From Polaromonas sp. P2-4 (lineage in GTDB: Bacteria > Pseudomonadota > Gammaproteobacteria > Burkholderiales > Burkholderiaceae_C): 64,000 bases of DNA. Under the pieces are notes generated by a model. That model saw nothing but the letters and a program-made list of their open reading frames with translations. It searched no databases and was not told the origin of the DNA. This document shows, piece by piece, positions 49,864 to 58,464 of the stretch (positions are counted from its first letter, which is position 1; each line of letters opens with the position of its first letter). The translations under genes and the position numbers were made by a program. Location: NCBI GenBank assembly GCA_024703855.1, contig CP087965.1, positions 4,890,001 through 4,954,000 on the forward strand. Direction: 5' to 3'.

Positions 49864-51081
49864 ATGGATACCCCACATTTCCCCATTTACATGGACTACA
49901 GCGCCACCAACCCCTGTGACCCACGGGTGGTGGACGCCATGATCCCCTGGTTGCGCGAGCATTTTGGCAACCCGGCTTCGCGTAGCCATGCTTGGGGTTG
50001 GGAGGCAGAAGCTGCCGTTGAAAAAGCGCGTGAGCAGATTGCCGACTTGATTGGTGCCGACCCGCGCGAGATCGTCTGGACCAGCGGTGCCACTGAGTCC
50101 AACAACCTGGCGCTCAAGGGTGCCGCGCATTTCTACAAAACCAAGGGCAAGCACATCATCACGGTCAAGACCGAGCACAAGGCCGTGCTGGACACCTGTC
50201 GTGAGTTGGAGCGCCAGGGCTTCGAAGTGACTTACCTGGACGTGCAGACCGACGGCCTGCTCAGTCTGGATGTGTTGAAAGCCGCCATTCGGCCCGACAC
50301 CATTCTGGTTAGCGTGATGTTCGTCAACAACGAAATCGGCGTGATCCAGGACATTCCGGCCATTGGCGCTTTGTGCCGCGAAAAAGGCGTTATTTTCCAT
50401 GTGGATGCTGCCCAGGCAACCGGCCGTGTCGACATTGATCTGGCAACCTTGCCCGTTGACCTGATGAGCCTGACCGCGCACAAGACCTACGGTCCCAAAG
50501 GCATTGGCGCTTTGTACGTTCGCCGCAAGCCGCGTGTGCGTTTAGAGGCGCAAATGCACGGCGGCGGTCACGAGCGCGGCATGCGCTCCGGCACCTTGCC
50601 AACCCACCAGTGCGTCGGCATGGGCGAGGCCTACCGCATTGCCAAAGCCGAAATGCACGAAGAAAACAAGCGTATCCAGGCCCTGCACGACCGCATGCTG
50701 AACGGCCTCAAGGATGTGGAGGAAGTGTTCCTCAATGGCCATGCTGAAAAGCGCGTTCCGCACAACCTGAACATGAGTTTTAACTACGTTGAAGGCGAGT
50801 CGCTGATCATGGGCATCAAGGGCCTGGCTGTCTCAAGCGGTTCGGCCTGCACCTCGGCCAGCCTGGAGCCCAGCTATGTGCTGCGTGCACTGGGCCGCAG
50901 CGACGAGCTGGCGCACAGCAGCCTGCGCATGACGATTGGCCGCTGGAGTACTGAGGAAGAGATTGATTACGCGGTCGCCGTCATCAAGGAAAATGTGGCC
51001 AAGCTGCGGGAACTGTCGCCCTTGTGGGAGATGTTCAAGGATGGTGTTGACCTGTCCACCATCCAGTGGGCGGCTCACTAA
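49864..51081 (+). CDS. iscS: Cysteine desulfurase IscS
   Basis: Intact, 405 residues. PLP-dependent sulfur donor for iron-sulfur clusters and tRNA thiolation. The PLP Lys is in SLTAHKTYGPKGIGALYVRR near residue 206; the sulfur-carrying Cys is in VSSGSACTSASLEPSYVLRA near residue 328. The N-terminus FPIYMDYSATNPCDPRVVDA is the family signature. Operon order iscR-iscS-iscU is standard. Confidence 0.96.
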   Translation: MDTPHFPIYMDYSATNPCDPRVVDAMIPWLREHFGNPASRSHAWGWEAEAAVEKAREQIADLIGADPREIVWTSGATESNNLALKGAAHFYKTKGKHIITVKTEHKAVLDTCRELERQGFEVTYLDVQTDGLLSLDVLKAAIRPDTILVSVMFVNNEIGVIQDIPAIGALCREKGVIFHVDAAQATGRVDIDLATLPVDLMSLTAHKTYGPKGIGALYVRRKPRVRLEAQMHGGGHERGMRSGTLPTHQCVGMGEAYRIAKAEMHEENKRIQALHDRMLNGLKDVEEVFLNGHAEKRVPHNLNMSFNYVEGESLIMGIKGLAVSSGSACTSASLEPSYVLRALGRSDELAHSSLRMTIGRWSTEEEIDYAVAVIKENVAKLRELSPLWEMFKDGVDLSTIQWAAH

Positions 51082-51116
51082 ATAAAGCAGAACAGATAGC
51101 TTAAAGAGGTACACAA

Positions 51117-51500
51117 ATGGCATACAGCGAAAAAGTGGTAGACCACTATGAAAACCCCCGCAACGTCGGCTCTTTTGAAAAAGGCGACGAGACGGTAGGC
51201 ACCGGCATGGTCGGCGCGCCAGCTTGCGGCGATGTGATGAAGCTGCAAATCAAGGTCAACCCGATCACCGGCGTGATTGAAGACGCACGCTTTAAAACCT
51301 ATGGCTGCGGCTCGACGATTGCTTCCAGCTCGCTGGTGACCGAATGGGTCAAGGGCAAGACGCTGGACGAAGCGGCGAGCATTAAAAACAGCGCCATAGC
51401 TGAAGAGTTGGCCCTGCCGCCTGTAAAAATTCACTGCTCCATCCTGGCGGAAGACGCCATCAAGGCCGCAGTGAACGACTACAAGCAAAGCGCGCACTAA
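51117..51500 (+). CDS. iscU: Iron-sulfur cluster scaffold IscU
   Basis: Intact, 127 residues. The three cluster Cys are present: GAPACGDVMKLQIKV (Cys about 37), FKTYGCGSTIASSSLVTEW (Cys about 63) and VKIHCSILAEDAIK (Cys about 106); Asp39 in CGD is conserved. The LPPVK motif for HscA binding is complete. It lies between iscS and iscA. Confidence 0.97.
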   Translation: MAYSEKVVDHYENPRNVGSFEKGDETVGTGMVGAPACGDVMKLQIKVNPITGVIEDARFKTYGCGSTIASSSLVTEWVKGKTLDEAASIKNSAIAEELALPPVKIHCSILAEDAIKAAVNDYKQSAH

Positions 51501-51558
51501 AAACGCATGTACTGATTGACCCGCCTGGTTTGGCTTATTTAGTTTTTGAGTGATTCAA

Positions 51559-51884
51559 ATGTCCGTTACTCTCACCGACGCCGCTGCCCTGCCACGTGAC
51601 CCGCTACATGACCAAGCGCGGTAAGGGTGTGGGCGTGCGTTTGGGCGTCAAAACCACGGGTTGCTCGGGCCTGGCCTACAAGCTCGAATATGCCGACGAG
51701 ATTGCGCCCGAAGACGTGGTGTTTGAAGACAACGGCGTCAAGGTGCTGGTAGACCCCAAAAGCATGGCCTACATCGACGGTACCCAACTTGACTTTGTGC
51801 GCGAGGGTTTGAATGAGGGCTTCAAGTTCATCAACCCTGAACGAACGCGACCGCTGCGGCTGCGGAGAGAGTTTTCGGGTTTGA
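51559..51884 (+). CDS. iscA: A-type iron-sulfur carrier IscA, two frame breaks
   Basis: About 107 residues after correction. Cluster Cys: TTGCSGLAYKLEYAD and RCGCGESFRV (C-x-C at the C-terminus). Both breaks are a T inserted inside a CpG: at 51590 (GCCC-T-GCC, joining DAAARHVTRYMTKRGK) and at 51838 (CC-T-GAAC, joining FINPNERDRCGCGESF). With these removed, start 51559 (MSVTLTDAAA) and stop 51884 fit the family exactly. A hairpin follows before hscB. Confidence 0.93.
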
Positions 51885-51916
51885 CACTTTTTGCCCCAGT
51901 GCGCAGCCATTGCTGA

Positions 51917-51948
51917 GCCGCCAACACTAACCGTGCTGGCGGCTTTTT
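51917..51948 (+). terminator. Terminator-like hairpin between iscA and hscB
   Basis: GCCGCCAACAC and GTGCTGGCGGC form an 11-bp stem with one mismatch and a 5-nt loop, followed by TTTTT. It ends 6 bp before the hscB start codon. It can act as an attenuator that lowers expression of hscB-hscA-fdx relative to iscRSUA. Partial readthrough would be needed, since no second promoter is evident. Confidence 0.6.
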
Positions 51949-51954
51949 ACTGAC

Positions 51955-52473
51955 ATGAATCTTCAATCCAACGATTTCGAACTTTTTGGTGTTCCGGTGC
52001 AATTCGCGCAAGACAGCGCTGCGCTCGATGCCCGCTGGAAAGCCTTGCAACGTGAAGCGCACCCCGACAAGTTTGCGGCTCAGGGCGCGGCCGCCCAGCG
52101 CGTGGCCATGCAGTGGTCGGTGCGTATCAACGAGGCCTATCAGCGGCTCAAAAATCCGCTGAAGCGGGCCAGCTATTTGTGCGAGTTGCACGGCGCACCT
52201 ATCAATGCCGAACACAACACTGCCATGCCGACCGATTTCCTGATGCAGCAAATGCATTGGCGCGAAGCATTGGACGAGGCTAAAACCCTCCAAAATATGG
52301 AAGATATCGCCTCCGAGGTCAATAAAGACGAGCGCGAGCAGCTATCAAAAATAGAGCAATCGCTAGACATCAACAAAGACTTTTCGCAAGCCGCCCAGCA
52401 GGTCAGAAGCCTTATGTTTATTGAGCGTTTCGCCAGCGAGGTGGATGCCCGCATCGACCAACTGGGACAATAA
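51955..52473 (+). CDS. hscB: Fe-S co-chaperone HscB
   Basis: Intact, 172 residues. J domain at the N-terminus: FELFGVPVQFAQDSAALDAR and the HPD motif in REAHPDKFAAQG near residue 43; the C-terminal three-helix bundle includes QQMHWREALDEAKTLQNMED, which binds IscU. It recruits HscA to IscU. Codons near 52326-52357 resemble a palindromic repeat. It starts 6 bp after a terminator-like hairpin. Confidence 0.92.
   Translation: MNLQSNDFELFGVPVQFAQDSAALDARWKALQREAHPDKFAAQGAAAQRVAMQWSVRINEAYQRLKNPLKRASYLCELHGAPINAEHNTAMPTDFLMQQMHWREALDEAKTLQNMEDIASEVNKDEREQLSKIEQSLDINKDFSQAAQQVRSLMFIERFASEVDARIDQLGQ
52326..52357 (+). repeat. Possible palindromic repeat copy k, within hscB
   Basis: GACGAGCGCGAGCAGCTATC and AAAAATAGAG resemble the 3' half of copy a and copy c. 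The encoded peptide (DEREQLSKIEQS) fits the normal HscB helix, so chance or an absorbed relic are both possible. Confidence 0.35.
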
Positions 52474-52492
52474 GGGTCTACAAGAAAACGCT

Positions 52493-54355
52493 ATGGCACT
52501 CCTGCAAATATCCGAACCCGGCCAGACGCCTGACCCTCACCAGCGACGCATTGCCGTCGGCATTGATTTGGGCACTACACATTCGCTGGTGGCCAGCGTA
52601 CGCAACGGCGTATCTGAATGCTTACCTGACGATCAAGGGCGCGTGATTCTGCCCAGCGTGGTGCGTTACCTGGATGCCGACCGGCGTCAGATTGGCTTTG
52701 AGGCTTTGGCGGCTCAGGTCGAAGATCCGCACAATACCATTTCTTCGGTCAAGCGCCTGATGGGGCGTGGCATTGATGACATTGGCAACCGTGCGCAGCT
52801 ACCTTACCAGCTGAACGACAAACCTGGCATGGTCACGCTGCAAACCATTGCTGGTGAAAAAAGCCCGGTCGAAATCAGCGCTGAAATCCTGGCCACGCTA
52901 CGTTACCGAGCCGAAGACACTTTTAGTGATGATATTTATGGCGCGGTGATTACGGTACCCGCCTATTTCGACGAAGCCCAGCGCCAGGCGACCAAAGATG
53001 CCGCGCAATTGGCTGGCCTGAATGTGCTGCGCCTCATCAATGAACCCACGGCAGCTGCGATTGCCTACGGTCTGGACAATGCCAGCGAAGGCGTTTATGC
53101 CGTCTACGATCTGGGTGGCGGAACCTTTGATATCTCCATCCTGCGGCTGACGCAAGGCGTGTTTGAAGTGGTATCTACCGGCGGCGATTCCGCGCTGGGT
53201 GGTGACGACTATGACCGCGCCTTGGTGGACTGGGTGCTGGCCAAGGCCGGTCTGGCGGCCGACACGCTCACGCCTTCGGACAAGGCTGCTTTACAACAAG
53301 CGGCACGGGCCTGCAAAGAGGCGCTGTCTGCCGCAGAGTTGGTACCGTTTTCCCTTCAGCTGACGAAAGCCACGGTTAATTTTGAGATGAAGGCGGCAGA
53401 TTTTGAAACCGCCACCGCCCATCTCACCCAGCGCACCTTGACGGCTGCGCGCAAGGTTTTGCGTGACGCCAAGCTGGCCAAAGAAGACATTCAGGGCGTG
53501 GTTCTGGTGGGTGGCTCTACGCGCATGCCACAAGTGCGCAAAGCGGTTGCCAGTTTTTTCGGTCATGAGCCATTGGTCAACCTCAATCCTGATGAAGTGG
53601 TGGCGTTGGGTGCCGCCATTTCTGCCAACCAGCTGGCCGGCAACCACACCGGCGACGACTTGCTGCTGCTCGACGTGATTCCCCTGTCGCTGGGCATTGA
53701 GACGATGGGCGGCTTGGTCGAACGCATCGTGCCGCGCAATCAAACCATACCGACGGCCATGGCGCAGGACTTCACCACCTACCAGGACGGCCAGACCGCG
53801 CTGGCCCTGCATGTGGTGCAGGGTGAGCGGGATCTGGTGGCCGACTGCCGCAGCCTGGCCCGCTTCGAGTTGCGCGGCATACCGCCCATGGTCGCAGGGG
53901 CTGCGCGCATCCGCGTGACTTTTACCGTCGATGCCGATGGCCTGCTCAGCGTTAATGCCAAAGAGCAGGTCAGCGGGGTCGAAGCGCATATCGACGTGAA
54001 GCCGTCCTACGGTCTTTCCGATGACGAGATCGCCCGCATGCTGCAGGACAGCTTTTCCACAGCACAGCAAGACATGCAGGCGCGTGCGCTGGCCGAGGCG
54101 AAAGTCGATGCGGACCGCATGATTCTGGCCACGCAGAGCGCCCTGGCCTCAGATGCCGACCTGCTGAGCCCCAACGAGCGGGCGCAGATTGACAGCCTGA
54201 TCGTCGCGCTCACGGATGTGCGTGCGCATGGCGATGCCGCCACCATTGAAGCCGCCACGCAGGCGCTGGCCAAAGGCACCGAAGCGTTCGCCGCAGAGCG
54301 CATGAACCGCGGCATCAGGCAAGCCCTGGCCGGAAAAAACATAGAGGCAGTCTGA
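52493..54355 (+). CDS. hscA: Hsp70-type chaperone HscA
   Basis: Intact, 620 residues. The actin-like ATPase has VGIDLGTTHSLVASVRNG, VYDLGGGTFDISILRLTQGV and VVLVGGSTRMPQVRKAVA; the peptide-binding part starts LLDVIPLSLGIETMGGLVER. It drives cluster release from IscU with HscB. The ATG at 52493 is preferred. It is followed by fdx after 14 bp. Confidence 0.95.
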   Translation: MALLQISEPGQTPDPHQRRIAVGIDLGTTHSLVASVRNGVSECLPDDQGRVILPSVVRYLDADRRQIGFEALAAQVEDPHNTISSVKRLMGRGIDDIGNRAQLPYQLNDKPGMVTLQTIAGEKSPVEISAEILATLRYRAEDTFSDDIYGAVITVPAYFDEAQRQATKDAAQLAGLNVLRLINEPTAAAIAYGLDNASEGVYAVYDLGGGTFDISILRLTQGVFEVVSTGGDSALGGDDYDRALVDWVLAKAGLAADTLTPSDKAALQQAARACKEALSAAELVPFSLQLTKATVNFEMKAADFETATAHLTQRTLTAARKVLRDAKLAKEDIQGVVLVGGSTRMPQVRKAVASFFGHEPLVNLNPDEVVALGAAISANQLAGNHTGDDLLLLDVIPLSLGIETMGGLVERIVPRNQTIPTAMAQDFTTYQDGQTALALHVVQGERDLVADCRSLARFELRGIPPMVAGAARIRVTFTVDADGLLSVNAKEQVSGVEAHIDVKPSYGLSDDEIARMLQDSFSTAQQDMQARALAEAKVDADRMILATQSALASDADLLSPNERAQIDSLIVALTDVRAHGDAATIEAATQALAKGTEAFAAERMNRGIRQALAGKNIEAV

Positions 54356-54369
54356 CCTGACTGACAAAC

Positions 54370-54708
54370 ATGCCCATCATCAAAATACTGCCCCATCCCG
54401 AATACTGCCCTCAAGGCGTTGAAATCACGGCCCCCGCGGGCACCTCCATCTGCGAGGCCATGCTCGACAACAAAATTGACATTGAGCATGCTTGCGACAT
54501 GAGCTGCGCCTGCACCACTTGCCATGTGATCGTGCGTGAAGGCTTCAACTCACTGAACGAACTCGATGAGAGCGAAGAAGACCTGCTGGACCGCGCCTGG
54601 GGCCTGGAGCCCAACTCGCGATTGAGCTGCCAGGCCTTTCTGGCGCAGGCCGATGTGACGGTGGAAATCCCCAAATACTCCATCAATCACGCGAAGGAAG
54701 TGCACTGA
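54370..54708 (+). CDS. fdx: Adrenodoxin-type [2Fe-2S] ferredoxin of the ISC system
   Basis: Intact, 112 residues. The cluster Cys are in EHACDMSCACTTCHV (C-x5-C-x2-C) with the fourth in RLSCQAFLA. It supplies electrons for cluster assembly and ends the isc operon. From 54550 to 54708 its 3' part is repeated at 58198-58356, with 110 identical bases (54583-54692 and 58231-58340) bordered by diverged edges. The last 16 bases here therefore could come from an inserted element rather than the original gene. Confidence 0.95.
   Translation: MPIIKILPHPEYCPQGVEITAPAGTSICEAMLDNKIDIEHACDMSCACTTCHVIVREGFNSLNELDESEEDLLDRAWGLEPNSRLSCQAFLAQADVTVEIPKYSINHAKEVH
54583..54692 (+). repeat. Identical 110-bp direct repeat, left copy (second copy 58231-58340)
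   Basis: The two copies are identical over 110 bp, while the 33 bases before the core differ at 6 positions and the 16 bases after it differ at 3. They lie in the same orientation 3.65 kb apart and flank a group of surface-protein genes. The pattern fits recombination within a shared core of two related fdx alleles. Confidence 0.9.
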
Positions 54709-54806
54709 TTCGCGCCCTGGCCGACAGTCCGGACTGCGAGTCCAGCGGACGCTGCTTGAAGTTCAGCGGCCGGGCGTTCCGGGCCAATAATTGGCAGCGT
54801 AAGAAA

Positions 54807-56446
54807 TTACCGGCGGATTGCACCAGCACCGGGACCCATGGGACCGGCAGGACCACCAGGGCCCATAGGACCAGCCGCAGGGCTCATAGGGCCAGCTCCA
54901 GGACCCACAGCACCAGGACTCATGCCAGGAAGAATGCCGCCCATGACGCTGCCCATGCCAGGAAAAACGCCGCCCAGGAAACTGGGGACGGGATTTGCAC
55001 TTGCCTTGCTGCGGGCTGGGCTGCCTTCAAAGTCGCCGGTGACGATCACGTTGTTGCCGTCACGCAGCACCTTGCCGCCGGTTTTCCCATCGGTGCCGAT
55101 GGTGATCGATTTGGCAGGCAGGCCCGGAAAAGTGAGCTTGTATTTCCCGGCGGGCAGTCCGGTGAATTGGTAAGCCCCATCCGGGCCCGTTGTGGCGCTG
55201 ACTTTGATACTGCCCGGGTCACCCTCAAGCCCAACCTCAGTGCCTGGGACGGGGTCGCCCGCTATGCCCGGGAGTTTGCCATCTCCGCCATCGGGGCGGG
55301 GAGCGGTTCCCCGGGTTGTTGAGACGTTCCCCATTGCACTGTTGGCTTCCGCGATGCCCGGGGGATTGTTCGCGGGGTTGACGGGAGCGACCGTTGCGGT
55401 GAATGTCACAGGCTGTCCGAACACGGGCGGAATGGGGTCGGCTGCTTTGCTCGGGGCATCATTCACGGGGATGACGGGGATGACGGTGATGCCGGGCGCC
55501 AACTGGAGCTGGGCACCGGAGCTGACAATCGTTGCGGGTTTTCCATCGCCGTTCAGGTCGCCTGGAGGGGGACGGGGCGGTTTCCCCAGCGATCAAAGAT
55601 GGTCGGTGCGGTATCTCCGCCTTCCGGACCGGGAGCGGTTCCTCGGGTTGTTGACACTTGCCCCAAAGCACTGTTGGCTTCCTTGGCTTCACTGGCTGGC
55701 CCGTCCGGCGTCGGCTCGCCAGCTTTTAACGAACGATGGGTGCCGGGCCGACCAATAGCCCGCCCTCCAGCCTCAGCTTTTGGCGGGGGCGCAGTGCTGT
55801 AAGAGATGAGGCCACCGGCAGCGCCTTGATCGGAAATGCCTGGTTCTACATCCGTAGGAGGAGGGGGCGGCGGTGCTAGCGTCAAAATCCACGGAGTACC
55901 TGCCAGCCGAGGGCTTTTTAGGGGCGGCTTTGCGTGTCTCCACACCATCTCCGTTGACATCACCGGGAGCGACAGTCATTCCTCTATTTGTCGGTCGCGG
56001 CGACTCGTTCTCCGCCACTTTTGACGAGCGTGGGAGGTGCGAACGGGTGGTGCTGGCAGGGGCGCTTGGCAGGTCCGGTACAACACCGACCTGCCCGTTG
56101 AAGGTGATCGATGCCTTGCCGCCATCGCGGCTCAATACGCCGCTGATGCTGCGATTCGCGCCGACGCTGATCGTTTGCACGCGCTGGCCGCCGACAAAAA
56201 GGTCATAGTTTCCCGGCGCCAGCCCCTTGAATTGATAGGCCCCATCCGCTCCCGTCGCCGCGGAGACCATGATACTGCCGCCTGGGTTTTTCCCTAATTT
56301 GACGTCGACGCCGGGAATGGGATCGCCCGCCAGCGCCGCCGCGCCCGGCAGCAGCAAAGCCAGCCCCAGGACGAGCGCACGTGCTGCGGACGAGGGGATT
56401 TCTTTTTTCCTGCGGCGTTTGCAGTGCAGCCATATTGATCGTTCAT
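54807..56446 (-). CDS. Secreted SdrD/Cna-B-like repeat protein with Ca-binding-like and collagen-like segments, frame broken
   Basis: About 545 residues if restored; start ATG 56446 with GGGGAG upstream. Signal peptide: ALVLGLALLLPGAAALAGDP. Two carboxypeptidase-regulatory/SdrD-B-like modules: DGAYQFKGLAPGNYDL and DGAYQFTGLPAGKYKLTFPG. Two EF-hand/dockerin-like loops: GDVNGDGVETR and GDLNGDGKPA. A Pro-rich stretch (LAPPPPPPTDVEPG) lies between them, and the C-terminus is Gly/Pro/Met-rich (GPMGPGGPAGPMGPGAG). Breaks: an A lost near 56400, an A/T in a CpG near 55905, and one base lost near 55590. No named family. Probably a cell-surface or extracellular protein. Confidence 0.65.
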
Positions 56447-56565
56447 TGCGATGCTCCCCTTGGGTTGGTGTGGACGGCTGACTCGACTTCCCGCTACCCC
56501 GTGGTCGCGGCGCTCGATGGACATGTGCATGGCCCCGGCGTCGAGCGGGACGCCTTGCTCATGGC

Positions 56566-56919
56566 TTAAGGTCTGACCAGTGCTGATCCGCCGCCTGCAC
56601 TGGTTGCGGGCCTGGCGGAAAGCGGGCCGGAGCCGGGGGCTTGCTGCTGAGTGAAGCCGCCGCCGAAGGTCTGGCTGCCCGAGCCGCTGCCGCTGAGTGG
56701 GGAGCCGAAGCCGCCGGCCAGGCTGCTGGCGCTGCCCGAGCCGCCGCCGGGGCCCATGCCGGTGCCGCTTCCGAAGCCGATAAGCGGGTTGGGTGCGGCT
56801 TGCCCTGCTGCTACGGCGCTGCCGGCGGCCTGGGTGGGTCCGGGTTGAGCTGCCGCAGTGACGGGGGCGATGGCGATGAAGGCGCATGCTGCTGTAGAAA
56901 TTGCAAGTTTGATGTTCAT
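56566..56919 (-). CDS. Small secreted glycine-rich protein
   Basis: Intact, 117 residues. Signal peptide MNIKLAISTAACAFIAIAPV with cleavage after TAAA. The mature part is Gly/Ser/Ala-rich (GFGSGTGMGPGGGSGSASSL) and low in complexity, with no enzymatic motif. It lies 119 bp upstream of the SdrD-like gene and downstream of the barrel gene on the same strand, so the three could be one transcription unit. Function unknown. Confidence 0.65.
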   Translation of the reverse strand: MNIKLAISTAACAFIAIAPVTAAAQPGPTQAAGSAVAAGQAAPNPLIGFGSGTGMGPGGGSGSASSLAGGFGSPLSGSGSGSQTFGGGFTQQQAPGSGPLSARPATSAGGGSALVRP

Positions 56920-56977
56920 TTCAATGAGCTTTCAGTGGGGTTGAACCGCAATGCAGGTGTTAGCTAATGTGGGGCTA

Positions 56978-57757
56978 TCAATAACTGAAGCTCAGGCCAG
57001 CCGACACCGTGTGGTTGGTGTAGGCGGTTCCGGCAACGTTGGAATCATTGCGCCCATAGGCATAGCCGCCGTTCAGGTACCAGTTTTTCGCGATCTGCTG
57101 TGACACGTCGGCGAACAGCGTTTGCGTGGTGGCCCTGAAAGGCGTGGCACTTTTGAAGTCACGCGTCGCGTGGCTGTAGCCGAGGTTGAAGAAGGTTTCC
57201 TTGCGCGGCAGGTAGCCCAGATTCAAGCCGTAGGTTTTACCGGTGTAGCTGAAAGTGGCGAGATTGGCTTTGTTGTCTTCGTAATCGGCAACCCCCTTGA
57301 CCCAGAGCGTCGGGCTCAATTGGTTCTTGATTTCAATGGTTGCGCCGAAGCCGTCGGAATCGCGATCGGTCTGCTTGGTGTCGCGGTTAAAACCGCGACC
57401 CGTGACCTGGCCAGACCAGGTGGGGGAAAGCTGCTGGTAGAGCCCCGCGCTCGCCAGCAGCATGGAACTGTCGAGGTTGTTGAATTTGTTGAAGGCGGAA
57501 GAATGCGCGCCAACCTGACCGATGAAATAGCGGGTTTGTGCGGCGTCGAGCGGCGTGAAGTACACCGCGGAAGCGCTCAGGGTCAGGTAGTTGTCGCTGA
57601 GCTGATTCGCCTTGGTCGGTGTATCGGGTGAGCCATTGACGTTGTTGTCATGGGACAGCTTGGCACCCGCATTGAAGGTGACATCGGCTTGAGCCGGGCC
57701 AGCCAGAGCAGCCAAAACTGAGGCGCAGACGAAAGCGGGGACCAAATTAAATCGCAT
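56978..57757 (-). CDS. Outer-membrane beta-barrel protein
   Basis: Intact, 259 residues. Signal peptide: FNLVPAFVCASVLAALAGPA with cleavage after AQA, then alternating hydrophobic strands (LTLSASAVYFTPLD, YLNGGYAYGRNDSN) and a C-terminal strand ending in aromatic Tyr (VSAGLSFSY), the signal for insertion by BamA. About ten strands are plausible. It is the first gene of the three-gene surface unit and could export or anchor the SdrD-like and Gly-rich proteins, but no motif shows this. Confidence 0.75.
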   Translation of the reverse strand: MRFNLVPAFVCASVLAALAGPAQADVTFNAGAKLSHDNNVNGSPDTPTKANQLSDNYLTLSASAVYFTPLDAAQTRYFIGQVGAHSSAFNKFNNLDSSMLLASAGLYQQLSPTWSGQVTGRGFNRDTKQTDRDSDGFGATIEIKNQLSPTLWVKGVADYEDNKANLATFSYTGKTYGLNLGYLPRKETFFNLGYSHATRDFKSATPFRATTQTLFADVSQQIAKNWYLNGGYAYGRNDSNVAGTAYTNHTVSAGLSFSY

Positions 57758-58197
57758 TGACGTGTCCGTTCTCTTTATGGTTCGAGCTTCTTGCAAAATT
57801 CCCAGTCTGAGCGGGATGAATCGCTGGATGGGATAGAGATGGACAGCCATTGCTGGCAGGATGGAGGCTTCAAAGACCTCGTCGGCACCCGAAATGCATA
57901 GTACGCAACTTGCAGGAATGTTGCAACAATTTGTAGTAAATGCTTCTGCATGGGTTGATGGGCTGAACTGAGATCGAAAGCGGGTTCGCTGACGCCCAGG
58001 CTTGGGAGAGTGCTTCATGCGTTGGAATGCGCGGAAGGTGGCGGTGCCAGAAACACAACCCGCTATGACGAAGAAACGCGGCCATCGGCGGAAGGACGGA
58101 ATTCGCGAGGTGAAGCCGGGAAAGCTTGGTGAAAACAGAGTAAGCCCCTGGCGCAGCTACTGAAGGAACTGCCGCGAGACTGCGCCGGGGCGCGCAG
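57758..58197. other. Gene-free end of the inserted segment
   Basis: This 440-bp stretch lies between the barrel gene start and the second fdx fragment. I find no gene with a plausible start and family match, and no integrase, transposase or tRNA. It should hold the promoter of the minus-strand surface genes; an AT-richer part near 57730-57760 is closest to the start codon. The right end of the insert meets fdx homology at 58198. Confidence 0.6.
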
Positions 58198-58356
58198 TCG
58201 CTCAACGAGCTCGATGAAAACGAGGAAGATCTGCTGGACCGCGCCTGGGGCCTGGAGCCCAACTCGCGATTGAGCTGCCAGGCCTTTCTGGCGCAGGCCG
58301 ATGTGACGGTGGAAATCCCCAAATACTCCATCAATCACGCCAAAGAAGTCCACTGA
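58198..58356 (+). pseudogene. Displaced 3' fragment of fdx
   Basis: This encodes SLNELDENEEDLLDRAWGLE and the rest of the ferredoxin to its stop, ending YSINHAKEVH, but has no start or N-terminal half with the first three cluster Cys. It is 110 bp identical to the intact fdx over the core; its left edge (DENEED instead of DESEED) and last codons differ by substitutions. It is followed by the strong terminator at 58404, likely the original end of the isc operon. Confidence 0.9.
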
Positions 58357-58403
58357 CGGCGCGGCATTCCTTTCCTTGCAAGAGACAAGGGAGCTGAAAG
58401 AGA

Positions 58404-58442
58404 AAACTAAAAAGGCCCGTGAACTACGGGCCTTTTTAGTTT
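58404..58442. terminator. Bidirectional terminator after the fdx fragment
   Basis: AAACTAAAAAGGCCCGT and ACGGGCCTTTTTAGTTT form a perfect 17-bp inverted repeat with a GAACT loop. It terminates both the isc-side transcript and the convergent ABC binding-protein gene. Its position behind the fdx fragment suggests that it once closed the uninterrupted isc operon. Confidence 0.9.
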
Positions 58443-58464
58443 GCATTCGTCAGCTTGCCGGGAC

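Noticed and set aside
54709..58197. Prophage or ICE in the insert next to fdx
   Set aside because: No integrase, relaxase, capsid or replication gene is present; only secreted and surface-protein genes are seen.
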